Of a DNA stretch of 64,000 bases, positions 29,012 to 37,746 are shown piece after piece (the stretch's first letter is position 1; every line of letters starts with the position of its first letter). A program made the position numbers and the translations under genes. The DNA is from Quadrisphaera granulorum (lineage in GTDB: Bacteria > Actinomycetota > Actinomycetes > Actinomycetales > Quadrisphaeraceae), in assembly GCF_003149145.1 (NCBI RefSeq), contig NZ_QGDQ01000020.1, forward strand, positions 39,355-103,354, read 5' to 3'. The notes below the pieces were generated by a model. It did no database searches. It saw only the letters and a list, made by a program, of their open reading frames with translations, and had not been told where the DNA came from.

Positions 29012-29791
29012 ATGAGCAAGCGCATCGACGTCTCTGACCTGAACATCTACTACGGCGATTTCCTCGCCGTCGAGGGCGTCTCGATGGCGATCGAGCCCCG
29101 CTCGGTGACGGCCTTCATCGGCCCGTCCGGGTGTGGCAAGTCGACCTTCCTACGGTCGCTGAACCGCATGCACGAGGTGATCCCGGGCGCCCGCGTCGAG
29201 GGCAAGGTCGTCATGGACGGCCAGGACCTCTACGGCTCCGACGTCGACCCGGTCGACGTCCGCCGCACGGTGGGCATGGTGTTCCAGCGCCCCAACCCGT
29301 TCCCGACGATGTCCATCGCCGAGAACGTGCTCGCCGGCGCCCGCCTCAACAGCAAGCGCATGCGCAAGTCGGAGGCCGACGACCTGGTGGAGTCCTCCCT
29401 GCAGGGCGCCAACCTGTGGAACGAGGTCAAGGACCGCCTCGACCGCCCCGGTGCCGGCCTGTCCGGTGGCCAGCAGCAGCGCCTCTGCATCGCCCGCGCC
29501 ATCGCGGTGAAGCCCGACGTGCTGCTCATGGACGAGCCTTGCTCGGCGCTCGACCCGATCTCCACCCTCGCCATCGAGGACCTCATCCAGAAGCTCAAGA
29601 GCGACTACACGATCGTCATCGTGACCCACAACATGCAGCAGGCCTCGCGCGTCTCCGACGCCACGGCCTTCTTCAACATTGCGGGCACGGGCAAGCCGGG
29701 CAAGCTCATCGAGATGGCCGACACCGCGACGATCTTCTCCAACCCCACCCAGAAGGCCACCGAAGACTACGTCTCCGGCCGCTTCGGGTGA
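29012..29791 (+). CDS. pstB: PstB, phosphate ABC transporter ATPase
   Basis: The 259-residue ATPase has Walker [18 protein letters not shown] (near 37), signature [14 protein letters not shown], Walker [16 protein letters not shown] and switch THNMQQA. The length and the Q-loop [12 protein letters not shown] are standard for PstB. It powers phosphate import. No phoU gene follows; a terminator shared with the convergent PiT gene lies downstream. Confidence 0.97.
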   Translation: MSKRIDVSDLNIYYGDFLAVEGVSMAIEPRSVTAFIGPSGCGKSTFLRSLNRMHEVIPGARVEGKVVMDGQDLYGSDVDPVDVRRTVGMVFQRPNPFPTMSIAENVLAGARLNSKRMRKSEADDLVESSLQGANLWNEVKDRLDRPGAGLSGGQQQRLCIARAIAVKPDVLLMDEPCSALDPISTLAIEDLIQKLKSDYTIVIVTHNMQQASRVSDATAFFNIAGTGKPGKLIEMADTATIFSNPTQKATEDYVSGRFG

Positions 29792-29825
29792 TCTCGCGGC
29801 TCCTCACGAGCCGCGACCGCGTCCA

Positions 29826-29861
29826 CGAGGGGCGCCGACCCTGCCGGGTCGGCGCCCCTCG
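29826..29861. terminator. Bidirectional terminator between pstB and PiT gene
   Basis: A perfect 16-bp stem, CGAGGGGCGCCGACCC (29826-29841) and its complement (29846-29861), surrounds a TGCC loop. It lies between convergent genes and can serve both strands. Confidence 0.85.
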
Positions 29862-29902
29862 CCGCGTCCGACGATCGTCAGCTCGTCTGCTCCACTCACC
29901 TG

Positions 29903-30910
29903 TCAGCCGAGCAAGGGCAGGAGGACGACGGCGAACAGCGCCGCGCCGGCCGCTGCGCCGGGCGCCGTGAGCACCCAGTACCCCACGATGCGGCGCACCA
30001 CCCGCCATCGCACCGCCGACAGGCGGTGCACGCCGCCCGCGCCGGCTATCGCCGCGGTGACCACGTGCGTCGTGGACACGGGAACACCCAAACCCGCTGC
30101 GGACAGGGCGAGCACACCCGTGGTGGTGACCTCTGCGGAGAACCCTGCCGGGGAATCGAGCCGGGTGATGCCCGTGGCGAGCGTCCTCACGATGCGCCAG
30201 CCCCCTGCGAGAGTGCCCAGCGCCAGCGCCCCGGACGCCGCCCCCACCACCCACCACGGCACCGGGGCACCGTCCGACAGCGCACCCGCGGCGACCAGCG
30301 CCAGCACCACGACGCCCATGGTCTTCTGCGCGTCCTGCAGTCCATGGCCGACGGCCACCCCGCTGCTGGAGACCACCTGGGCGTAGCGGAAGGTGCGGTG
30401 GGCGCGCCCGGGGGCGGCGTGCCGCAGCCGCCAGGCGATGACCAGCGACACCAGGGCGGACACGGCGTACCCGAGCAGCGGTGAGGCGAGCAGGGGCAGC
30501 GCCACCTGGAGGGCGGCACCCATCCAGTCCACGCGTGCGCCCACCACGGCACCGGCTCCGGCAAGGCCGCCCACCAGGGCGTGCGTGGAGCTGCTGGGGA
30601 TCCCGCGCCACCACGTGAGGACGTTCCACGCCGTGGCACCGAGCAGCGCGGACAGCACGAGCACGAGCCCCGGGCGTCCGCCGAGCGGGTCCAGGACGCC
30701 GTAGGCCAGCGCCTCGGCCAGTCGCAGGCCCAGCAGGCCGCCGAGCCCGTTGAGCACGGCGGCGATGACGAGCGCTGTCCCCGGCGTGAGGGCGCGGGTG
30801 GCGACGGGGGTGGCGATGACGTCGCTGGCGTCGTGGGCGCCGTTGATCGCGGCAAAGACCAGCGCGGCGACCACCACGACCACAAGCAGCGTTCCGGTGC
30901 CGGGATCCAC
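29903..30910 (-). CDS. PiT-family inorganic phosphate transporter
   Basis: The 335-residue PHO4-family permease has about ten hydrophobic segments. Each half carries a signature: INGAHDASDVIATPVATRAL near the N-terminus and STTHVVTAAIAGAGGV in the C-terminal half, plus GIPSSSTHALVGGLAGAG. Such carriers import metal-phosphate by symport with low affinity, complementing the Pst system next door. The DUF47 gene ends 3 bp before its start, the usual partner arrangement. Confidence 0.93.
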   Translation of the reverse strand: MDPGTGTLLVVVVVAALVFAAINGAHDASDVIATPVATRALTPGTALVIAAVLNGLGGLLGLRLAEALAYGVLDPLGGRPGLVLVLSALLGATAWNVLTWWRGIPSSSTHALVGGLAGAGAVVGARVDWMGAALQVALPLLASPLLGYAVSALVSLVIAWRLRHAAPGRAHRTFRYAQVVSSSGVAVGHGLQDAQKTMGVVVLALVAAGALSDGAPVPWWVVGAASGALALGTLAGGWRIVRTLATGITRLDSPAGFSAEVTTTGVLALSAAGLGVPVSTTHVVTAAIAGAGGVHRLSAVRWRVVRRIVGYWVLTAPGAAAGAALFAVVLLPLLG

Positions 30911-30913
30911 CGG

Positions 30914-31540
30914 CTAGGCCTCCTGCACGGCGATGGCCTCGACGGTGCGGGAGACGACCTCGAAGGCACGAGCAGCCGCGAGCAGCCGGTCCGCGACTTC
31001 CTTGGCCGCCAGGGAGCGCAGCAGGTCGCCCGCGCCGCGGGGCCCGGCGCCGTAGACGTCGGCGAGGATGGCGCGGTGGGCGCGTCCCACCTCGTGCTCG
31101 AGGCGGCTCACCTCCACCCAGTAGTCGGCGAGGTCGCGCACGGCGCGCAGGCGGGTCATGGCCGGGGCCGTCACCTCGGCCTGGCGCTGCACCAGCGCGA
31201 GCTGCTCGACCACCCCCGCGGGCAGCTCGCCGAGGTTCGTGGCGAGCAGTGCGCCGGCCACCTCGTCGAGCGCGTCGACACAGTCGTCCAGGGCGGTGGC
31301 CAGGGTGACCAGGTCTCCGCGGTCGAACGGGGTGACGAAGCTGGAGGTGACCGTCCGGACCAGCCTTCGGGTGGCCTCGTCGGCGGTGCGCTCGACGGCG
31401 GAGAGCCTGTCGGCCAGGTCGAGCCGCTCCGCCCCGCCCGCCCCGACCATCGCCACGAGGACGTCGGCAGCCGCGACGACGTGGTGCGCGAGCGCCGCGG
31501 CGTCGTCGAAGACGGCGCTGTCGCGAGGCAGCAGGCGCAT
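30914..31540 (-). CDS. DUF47/PhoU-like accessory protein of PiT
   Basis: The 208-residue all-helical protein has the DUF47 pattern: LVRTVTSSFVTPFDRGDLVTLATALDDCVDALDE and a C-terminal DLLRSLAAKEVADRLLAAA. DUF47 proteins resemble PhoU and are thought to gate the adjacent PiT permease. Three bp separate the two genes, so they are cotranscribed. No true phoU is in the window. Confidence 0.88.
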   Translation of the reverse strand: MRLLPRDSAVFDDAAALAHHVVAAADVLVAMVGAGGAERLDLADRLSAVERTADEATRRLVRTVTSSFVTPFDRGDLVTLATALDDCVDALDEVAGALLATNLGELPAGVVEQLALVQRQAEVTAPAMTRLRAVRDLADYWVEVSRLEHEVGRAHRAILADVYGAGPRGAGDLLRSLAAKEVADRLLAAARAFEVVSRTVEAIAVQEA

Positions 31541-31660
31541 GGGTGGTGCTCCAGGGACGGTCGGATCCGGCCGCGCCGGGAACGCCCAGGTTAGGCCAGC
31601 GGGTCGCGCGGGTGACGAGAGAGCGTCATCCGAGCCCCGTTCGGCGCCGTCGTGACGGGC

Positions 31661-31867
31661 TCAGGTCACCTGCTCGGGGGTGCCCTCGCCGGCCGTGTCC
31701 AGCATCGAGCTCGACTCCGGCGCATCGCTCACCGCGATGCCGAGCAGGCGGTCGATCTCGGCCTGGGGCAGCACGTCTCCGGCTTCGGAGGCGGCGACGA
31801 CGAGGTCGCCGTACAGCTCGATCTCCTCGGCGAGGGCGTCGTCGTCGAGGCGCCGGCTGCGCTCCAT
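31661..31867 (-). CDS. Small conserved-type hypothetical protein
   Basis: From ATG 31867 the 68-residue acidic protein (RRLDDDALAEEIELYGDLVVAA, then QAEIDRLLGI) is predicted mostly helical. Proteins with this ELYGDLVVAAS pattern are common small actinobacterial hypotheticals. A longer frame from 31900 is possible. Function unknown. It lies upstream of, and on the same strand as, the DUF47-PiT pair. Confidence 0.65.
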   Translation of the reverse strand: MERSRRLDDDALAEEIELYGDLVVAASEAGDVLPQAEIDRLLGIAVSDAPESSSMLDTAGEGTPEQVT

Positions 31868-31978
31868 CCCTGCACGGTAGCGGGCTGCGCCGTCGCCCAT
31901 CGCCCGAACCGCGGGGAGAACCGCCGGTCAGCCCGCGCCAGCAGTGCTGACGGTGAGAACAGCTGCTGAGATGAGCGG

Positions 31979-33043
31979 GTGCACCCTGTCGATGCGCTGC
32001 GCCGCACGGCGTTCCTCCTCGAACGCGAGCAGGCCGCCACTCCGCGCGTCAAGGCGTTCCGCACGGCGGCCACGGTGCTCGGCGGGCTGCCGGAGGAGGA
32101 GCTCGCTCAACGCGTGGCCGCCGGCACGCTCACCGAGCTGCGCGGGGTGGGGCCGCGCACGGCCGCCGTCGCCACGCAGGCCGCGCAGGGCCTCGAACCC
32201 GACTACCTGGCCGAGCTGGAGGAGCGCCGCCGGGCCTCCGGTGACCTGGTCGAGCTCGACGACGACGCCGCGGCGCTCCTCGCCGCGCTGCGCGGAGACC
32301 TGCACGTCCACACCGACTGGAGCGACGGCGGTTCCCCGCCCCAGGAGGTCGCCGCTACCGCAGTGGAGCTGGGTCACGAGTACCTCGCCCTCACCGACCA
32401 CTCCGGTGGCCTCCGGGTCGCGAACGGGCTGTCCCCGCGACGGCTGGAACGCCAGCTGGACCTGGTCGACGCGCTGGCGGGGCAGCTCGCGCCGTTCCGG
32501 CTGCTGTCGGGCATCGAGGTGGACATCACCGAGGACGGCGGGCTCGACTGCCCGGACGAGCTGCTCGAGCGCGTCGACGTCGTCGTCGCCTCGGTGCACA
32601 GCAAGCTCGGCGGTCGCAGTAGCAGCGAGGAGATGACCGCGCGGATGCTCGGGGCGCTGGAGCACCCGCGGGTGAGGGTGCTCGGGCACTGCACGGGGAG
32701 GCTGGTGGCGAAGGGGGCGGATCAGCCGACATCGAGGAGGCCGGCGCAGCGCCCCGAGGCGCCCTTCGATGCGGCGGCGGTGTTCGCGCGCTGCGCACAG
32801 CGGGGTGTGGCGGTGGAGGTGAACGCGCGCCCGGAGCGCCTCGACCCGCCGATGCGGCTGCTGCGCCAGGCGCTGGAGGCCGGGTGCCTGGTGAGCATCG
32901 ACACCGACGCGCACGCGCCGGGCCAGCTCGACTGGCGCGCCTTCGGGGCCGCCCGGGCTGCGGCGGCGGGCGTCGACCACGGGCGCGTGGTCACCACCTG
33001 GCCGGTCGAGCGGCTGCTCGGCTGGCTCAGGGTCGCAGGCTGA
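31979..33043 (+). CDS. PHP-domain protein with helix-hairpin-helix (PolX-like C-part)
   Basis: The 354-residue protein has an N-terminal helical part with a helix-hairpin-helix (LTELRGVGPRTAAVATQA, about 50-67). A PHP phosphoesterase domain (about 100-340) follows, with metal motif DLHVHTDWSDGG, a later ALTDHSGG, SGIEVDIT, VASVHSKLG and CLVSIDTDAHAP. The polymerase core of family X DNA polymerases is absent, so this resembles only the accessory nuclease/phosphatase region. Its exact substrate is unknown. GTG start. The last 17 bp overlap the convergent EAL gene. Confidence 0.85.
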   Translation: MHPVDALRRTAFLLEREQAATPRVKAFRTAATVLGGLPEEELAQRVAAGTLTELRGVGPRTAAVATQAAQGLEPDYLAELEERRRASGDLVELDDDAAALLAALRGDLHVHTDWSDGGSPPQEVAATAVELGHEYLALTDHSGGLRVANGLSPRRLERQLDLVDALAGQLAPFRLLSGIEVDITEDGGLDCPDELLERVDVVVASVHSKLGGRSSSEEMTARMLGALEHPRVRVLGHCTGRLVAKGADQPTSRRPAQRPEAPFDAAAVFARCAQRGVAVEVNARPERLDPPMRLLRQALEAGCLVSIDTDAHAPGQLDWRAFGAARAAAAGVDHGRVVTTWPVERLLGWLRVAG

Positions 33044-35210
33044 GCGCGCGCTGGCGCAGTGACCCAGGCGCCGCAGCTCCCGCCGCAGCCGTCGAGGAGT
33101 CAGGCCCTACGGACGGCGCGGGCACGGACAGCGATGCTGCCCGGCGGAGCTGACGATCAGGCACGGGCACCTGCGCGGGAGCGGATGTGGCGGCGGCAGC
33201 CGTGGTGACTTCGACGGATGCCTCGGCGACTGTGGCCGCCGGCCCCTCGCCGCTCCACGCGCCGAACCCGACACTACGGGCGCGTTCGTACCAGGACGTG
33301 ATGGCGGCGTCGAGGTCGGGCTCGGGGGTGGGGCGGCCGAACCAGTAGCCCTGCCCGTGGTCGCACCCCATCTCGACGAGCATCCGCGCTTGCTGCTCGG
33401 TCTCGATGCCCTCGGCGATGACCGTGAGGCGGTGGGCGTGGGCGAGGTCGATGACGGCCTGCACGACAGCGCGGGCGGAGGTGTCGGTGCCCAGCCGCGA
33501 GACGAAGGCCCGGTCGACCTTCATGAACGCCAGGTCGAGGGCCGCCAGGTAGCTCAGGGCGGACCAGCCGGTGCCGAAGTCGTCGATGCCGACGCCGACG
33601 CCGAGGTCGGTGAGGCCGTCGAGGGCGCGGCGTGCGTCCTCGCCCTGGTCGAGCAGGGAGTGCTCGGTGATCTCCACGAGGAGGCGGGACGGGTCGGAGC
33701 CCGAGCTCTGCAGGGCACCGCGCACCAGGAGGGCGAGGTCGGGCCGGCACAGGGTCCGCGAGGACATGTTGACGGCCACGGTGGGCAGCTGGTGGCGCGG
33801 ACCGTTCACCGGCAGTGCTTCGGTGTCGGGCAGGGCGATCGAGCTGACCGCGGGCATCGCCGCCCGTGCCACCAGGGCCGCCGCTGAGGGTGCGGGGGCC
33901 TCGAGGGCCGGCGGACGCCACCGCTGTGCCATGGAGCTGGCGCGGCCGAGCACCCACTCGTCCAGGCGCGTCACGAGGCCCGTCTCCTCGGCGACGTCCA
34001 CGAACAGGGCCGGGGAAATCGGTCCCTGCTCGGGGTCGATGACGCGGGCGAGCGCCTCGACGCCGACCACCTCGCCGCTGGCCATCGCCACGACGGGTTG
34101 GTAGAGCACCTGCAGCCGGCCGGCGTCGAGGGCCGAGCGCAGCATGGCCTCGGTGCGCACCCTGCGGGCGGCGGCGTGCTCGAGGGCGGGGGTGTAGTGG
34201 ACGGCGCGGTCGCGCCCTTCCCGCTTGGCGCGGCGCAGCGCGAGCCCGGCGCGGCGGACGACGTCGTCGGCGCCCACCTCGTCACCGTCGGTGGTGATCA
34301 GTCCGATGGAGGCGGTGAGGGTCAGCGGCTCGGCGGCACCGTCGACGAGGACGGGACGCCGCAGCGCCGCTGCGAGGTCGGCGGCGAGGTCGGCGGCGGC
34401 CGGGGGGGTGGTCGGTCCGTGACCCGGCGGGGTGCACGCGCCGACGGCGACGGCGAAGACGTCGCCGTCCAGACGGGCGACCACCGCGTCACGCGGAGCG
34501 GCGGCGCGCAGGCGGTCGGCGCAGGCCACGAGCACGCGGTCCGAGGTGGCCCGGCCGAGGGCATCGTCGAGGACGGAGAACCTGTCGAGATCGACCAGGG
34601 CCAGCACCGCGCCACCGCGCCGACGCTGGCGCTCGCCCTCGCGGGCGTCGCCCTCGAGGTAGGCCAGGACCGCGGGGCGCGTCGCCAGGTCGGTGAGGGG
34701 GTCGCGCTGACCGATCGGGGCTGCGGCCGTGATGTCGACGGCGGAGCCGTAGAGCCGGCGGGCCTCGCCCGAGGCGTCGAGCTCCACCTCGGTCCACGCG
34801 TGCACGCGGCGGTGGACGCCGTCGGCGCCGACCAGGTCGAACTGTTCCTCGCCGCCGCGGCGCGCCTCGCGCACCACGAGCAGCCAGGCCCGCACGCGCG
34901 CCCGGTCGGCGGGCACGACGAGTGAGGTCCACCACTGCATCGAGGGGCGCGTGGAGGCGGGGTCGCTCCCGGCGATGCGGTGCATCCCCTCGGACCAGGT
35001 GAGCTCACCGGTGAGAAGGTCGAGCTCCCACACCGCGGCGCTGATGCCCGTGCCTCTGCTACCCGAGCCCCTGCTACCGGTGCCCCTGCTGCCCGTACCC
35101 CGGGCGTCTGGGGCGCTGTCCGGGTCGGCCGCCTGCGGGCGCCCCGGAGCAGCGGAGGGTGAGGTCACCGTCCGCGAACTCGGGGACCACGGCGGCGGAG
35201 GCATGCCCAA
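33027..35210 (-). CDS. PAS-GGDEF(degenerate)-EAL cyclic-di-GMP phosphodiesterase
   Basis: This 727-residue cytoplasmic protein is a likely c-di-GMP phosphodiesterase. Order: low-complexity start with four GTGSR-type repeats (about 37-55), PAS-like domain (about 58-150), GGDEF-like domain (about 165-325) and EAL domain (about 350-620). The GGDEF signature is replaced by DGDVF, so cyclase activity is unlikely. The EAL site is intact: VEALARV, ITEHSLLD, DDFGTGWSALSYL and MKVDRAF. A Pro/Ala-rich tail follows. It overlaps the PHP gene by 17 bp, tail to tail. Confidence 0.9.
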   Translation of the reverse strand: MGMPPPPWSPSSRTVTSPSAAPGRPQAADPDSAPDARGTGSRGTGSRGSGSRGTGISAAVWELDLLTGELTWSEGMHRIAGSDPASTRPSMQWWTSLVVPADRARVRAWLLVVREARRGGEEQFDLVGADGVHRRVHAWTEVELDASGEARRLYGSAVDITAAAPIGQRDPLTDLATRPAVLAYLEGDAREGERQRRRGGAVLALVDLDRFSVLDDALGRATSDRVLVACADRLRAAAPRDAVVARLDGDVFAVAVGACTPPGHGPTTPPAAADLAADLAAALRRPVLVDGAAEPLTLTASIGLITTDGDEVGADDVVRRAGLALRRAKREGRDRAVHYTPALEHAAARRVRTEAMLRSALDAGRLQVLYQPVVAMASGEVVGVEALARVIDPEQGPISPALFVDVAEETGLVTRLDEWVLGRASSMAQRWRPPALEAPAPSAAALVARAAMPAVSSIALPDTEALPVNGPRHQLPTVAVNMSSRTLCRPDLALLVRGALQSSGSDPSRLLVEITEHSLLDQGEDARRALDGLTDLGVGVGIDDFGTGWSALSYLAALDLAFMKVDRAFVSRLGTDTSARAVVQAVIDLAHAHRLTVIAEGIETEQQARMLVEMGCDHGQGYWFGRPTPEPDLDAAITSWYERARSVGFGAWSGEGPAATVAEASVEVTTAAAATSAPAQVPVPDRQLRRAASLSVPAPSVGPDSSTAAAGAAAPGSLRQRALSLRP
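35050..35094. repeat. Three 15-bp tandem repeats in the EAL gene
   Basis: Units at 35050, 35065 and 35080 (GTGCCTCTGCTACCC and variants) encode the Gly-Thr/Ser-Gly-Ser-Arg repeats of the protein N-terminus. The length of this linker probably varies between strains. Confidence 0.8.
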
Positions 35211-35320
35211 AGGGTGTCACCGGGTGTGACCGATCAGGCGCCAAACGACCGAGACACGCCGAGGCGGGGAAGAACTCCTGAAGCGATCTTACATTGCGTA
35301 ACTGATCCAGCACGCAGGGC

Positions 35321-36355
35321 TCATGAAGTGGCGTACCCGGCGGGGTTCGAGGTCTGCCAGCGCCACGTGTCGGCGCACATCTCGTCGAGCCCGCGGCGAG
35401 CAGTCCACCCGAGCTCGTCGCGCGCACGGGCCGGGTCGGCGTACGAGACCGCCACGTCTCCAGCGCGGCGAGCCGCGACGCGCACAGGGATCTCGCGCCC
35501 GGCGGCGCGCTCGAACGCGGCGACCACATCGCGCACCGACGAGCCACGCCCGGTACCGAGGTTCCAGGCGCGGGCGCCTGCGCCGCGCCCACCGGCGGAC
35601 AGTCCCGCCAGCGTCCGCAGGGCGGCGACGTGCCCCTCGGCGACGTCGACCACGTGGATGTAGTCACGCACGCCGGTGCCGTCGGGGGTGTCGAAGTCAT
35701 CGCCGAAGATCGTCAGCTGCTCGCGGCGGCCCACCGCGACCTGCGCGATGAACGGCACGAGGTTGTTCGGCACGCCGCGCGGGTCTTCCCCGATGCGACC
35801 CGAGGGGTGCGCGCCGACGGGGTTGAAGTAGCGCAGCAGCGCCACGGACCACCGGTCGTCACTGGTGGCAACGTCACGCAGCACCTGCTCGACCATGAAC
35901 TTGGTCCAGCCGTAGGGGTTGGTGGCCCCCAGCGGAGAGTCTTCCGTGAGGGGCATCTGCGTTGCGGCGCCGTAGACGGTGGCCGAGGAGCTGAAGACGA
36001 TGGTGCGGCAGTCGACGGCGTCCATCGCCTTGATGAGGTTGAGGCTGCCGCCGACATTGGTGCGGTAGTACCGCTCGGGCTCGGCCACGGACTCACCGAC
36101 GGCCTTGAGCGCCGCGAAGTGGACGACAGCCTCGGGACGGACCCGCTGGAGCGCCGCCAGGACGGCTGCCTCGTCGGTGATGTCGGCCTCGATCAGCTCG
36201 ATGTCGCGGCCGGCGATCTCGGCGACGCGTCGCAGCGCCTCAGGAGAGGAGTTGGACAGGTCATCCAGGACGGTGACCGTGTGCCCCTCCTCGAGGAGTG
36301 CCACCGCGGTGTGGCTGCCGATGTACCCCGCTCCGCCCGTCACCAGGATCCGCAC
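35321..36355 (-). CDS. galE: UDP-glucose 4-epimerase
   Basis: GalE interconverts UDP-glucose and UDP-galactose. The 344-residue extended SDR from GTG 36355 has the NAD loop VTGGAGYIGSHT, HFAALKAVGESV, the catalytic Ser/Thr segment FSSSATVYG and YGWTK (Tyr/Lys). It also has the GalE-typical RYFNPVGAHPSG, EDPRGVPNNLVPFI and DGTGVRDYIHVVD. A frame reaching 36463 exists, but the Rossmann start argues for 36355. It is divergent from the HAD gene 37 bp away. Confidence 0.94.
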   Translation of the reverse strand: MRILVTGGAGYIGSHTAVALLEEGHTVTVLDDLSNSSPEALRRVAEIAGRDIELIEADITDEAAVLAALQRVRPEAVVHFAALKAVGESVAEPERYYRTNVGGSLNLIKAMDAVDCRTIVFSSSATVYGAATQMPLTEDSPLGATNPYGWTKFMVEQVLRDVATSDDRWSVALLRYFNPVGAHPSGRIGEDPRGVPNNLVPFIAQVAVGRREQLTIFGDDFDTPDGTGVRDYIHVVDVAEGHVAALRTLAGLSAGGRGAGARAWNLGTGRGSSVRDVVAAFERAAGREIPVRVAARRAGDVAVSYADPARARDELGWTARRGLDEMCADTWRWQTSNPAGYATS

Positions 36356-36392
36356 ACCTCGCGACGCTACACGGACGGTGCGACGGTGGGTG

Positions 36393-37079
36393 ATGCCCAC
36401 TACCTCGAACGGACGCCCTGACGCCGTCCTGCTCGACGTCGACGGAACCCTCGTCGACTCCAACTACCAGCACGTCGTCGCCTGGGCGCGCGCTTTCACG
36501 GGTGTCGGCGTCGACGTGCCCGCGGCCCGACTGCACCGCGCGGTCGGCATGGGCGGTGACCAGCTCGTGGGCTCGGTGGCCGGCGACGACGTCGAGCGCG
36601 CCCACGGCGACGCACTCCGCGAGGCCTGGAAGCGGGAGTACCTCGCCCTGCTCGACCGGGTGCCGGTGCTCCCCGGCGCCGCCGACCTCCTGCGCGCCTG
36701 CCACGACCGCGGGCTGGCGGTGGTGCTGGCCAGCTCCAGCACCTCGGACCTGCTGGAGCGGCACACCGCGATCATCGGGCAGGACGTCGTCGAGGCGACC
36801 GTGAGCGCGGTGACCACCGCCGACGACGTCGAGGCGTCCAAGCCCGCCGGCGACCTGTTCGCCGTGGCGGCACGGAAGGTGGGGGCGCGTCGCGCCGTCG
36901 CCGTCGGAGACTCCCCGTGGGACGCCAGGTCCGCGCACGCCGCGGGAATGGGCGTGGCGCTGGTGCGCTCCGGTGGCTTCTGCGACGACCTGCTGCGCGC
37001 GGAAGCGCCGGAGGCCCCGCTGTACGACGACGCCGCCGACCTGGTCGCGCGGCTCGACGCATCGCCGCTGCTCGACTGA
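36393..37079 (+). CDS. HAD-superfamily hydrolase, phosphoglucomutase-like
   Basis: The 228-residue protein has all four HAD motifs: DVDGTLVDSN with the nucleophile Asp, ASSSTSD, the Lys of EASKPAGD and GDSPWDARSA. A helical cap follows motif I. Relatives dephosphorylate sugar phosphates or phosphoglycolate. The nearby galE suggests but does not prove a sugar role. The ATG at 36393 is preceded by GGTGG. Confidence 0.85.
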   Translation: MPTTSNGRPDAVLLDVDGTLVDSNYQHVVAWARAFTGVGVDVPAARLHRAVGMGGDQLVGSVAGDDVERAHGDALREAWKREYLALLDRVPVLPGAADLLRACHDRGLAVVLASSSTSDLLERHTAIIGQDVVEATVSAVTTADDVEASKPAGDLFAVAARKVGARRAVAVGDSPWDARSAHAAGMGVALVRSGGFCDDLLRAEAPEAPLYDDAADLVARLDASPLLD

Positions 37080-37121
37080 CCCAGCCGATCACACGTCGGT
37101 CAGCTGTCGATCAGCCGTCGA

Positions 37122-37610
37122 TCAGCTGCTGACGCGGAACCAGACCACCTTGCCGGTGGCCTGGCGCGGCACCCGGCCCCCCAGGAGCGCGGCCAACGGA
37201 CCGGGCAGTGACGGACCAGGGGCGGGCGCGCTGGCCGACGGAACGGCGGACGCGGCGGCCGGAGCCGGCTCGACCTCGCGCAGTCCGCCGTCGCGAACGC
37301 CCCACTCCACGGACAGCTTGTCGACCAGCTCCAGCCCACGCCCGCTCTCCTCGAGGAGACCGGCGTCGCGGAGCACGGGGTGCGCGGGGCTGCCGTCGGC
37401 CACCTCCACGAGCACGCTGCCGTCGGACTCGAGCTCGAGGTCCATCGTCACCAGCGACCCGGCGTGGACGACGGCGTTGGTGACGAGCTCGGAGGCGAGC
37501 AGCTCGACGCGGTCACGCGCCTCGGGCGTGCACAGCACGCCCAGCTCCTTGCGCACGAACGCCCGCGCCAGCAGGGGAGCCCTGGTGTCCTTGGGAAGCC
37601 TCACGCGCAC
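37122..37610 (-). CDS. Anti-sigma-type ATP-binding protein (HATPase_c_2)
   Basis: The protein has about 162 residues from GTG 37610 (AGGG upstream); a start at 37649 would add 13. It shows the RsbW/SpoIIAB-like GHKL fold: LLASELVTNAVVHAGS (N box), VEVADGSPAHP and ESGRGLELVDKLS (G boxes). An Ala/Pro-rich insert of about 35 residues interrupts the C-terminal strand before GKVVWFRV. Such proteins act as anti-sigma or stress-signalling kinases. No partner sigma or anti-sigma antagonist is adjacent. Confidence 0.8.
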   Translation of the reverse strand: MRVRLPKDTRAPLLARAFVRKELGVLCTPEARDRVELLASELVTNAVVHAGSLVTMDLELESDGSVLVEVADGSPAHPVLRDAGLLEESGRGLELVDKLSVEWGVRDGGLREVEPAPAAASAVPSASAPAPGPSLPGPLAALLGGRVPRQATGKVVWFRVSS

Positions 37611-37680
37611 GGAATCACCCTGCCACCGAGAGTGACCTCCCCGTGGCAACTCCGAGACACCAGCGGCTCCCCTGCTGTGC

Positions 37681-37730
37681 GATCACCGGCGATCACCGGC
37701 GATCACCGGCGATCGTCTGCGATCAGCAGC
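37681..37730. repeat. 10-bp tandem repeat
   Basis: GATCACCGGC is perfectly repeated at 37681, 37691 and 37701, followed by two degenerate units (GATCGTCTGC and GATCAGCAGC). It lies between the ATP-binding protein gene start and the SDR gene stop. There is no spacer structure, so it is not a CRISPR array. The GATC content is notable; function is unknown. Confidence 0.85.
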
Positions 37731-37746
37731 TAGATCGGAAGCCGGA

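Noticed and set aside
29012..31540. A phoU gene in the pst operon
   Set aside because: The protein at 30914 is a DUF47 partner of PiT on the opposite strand; no true PhoU was found.
37681..37730. CRISPR-like array
   Set aside because: The units are contiguous 10-mers without spacers and no cas genes are near.
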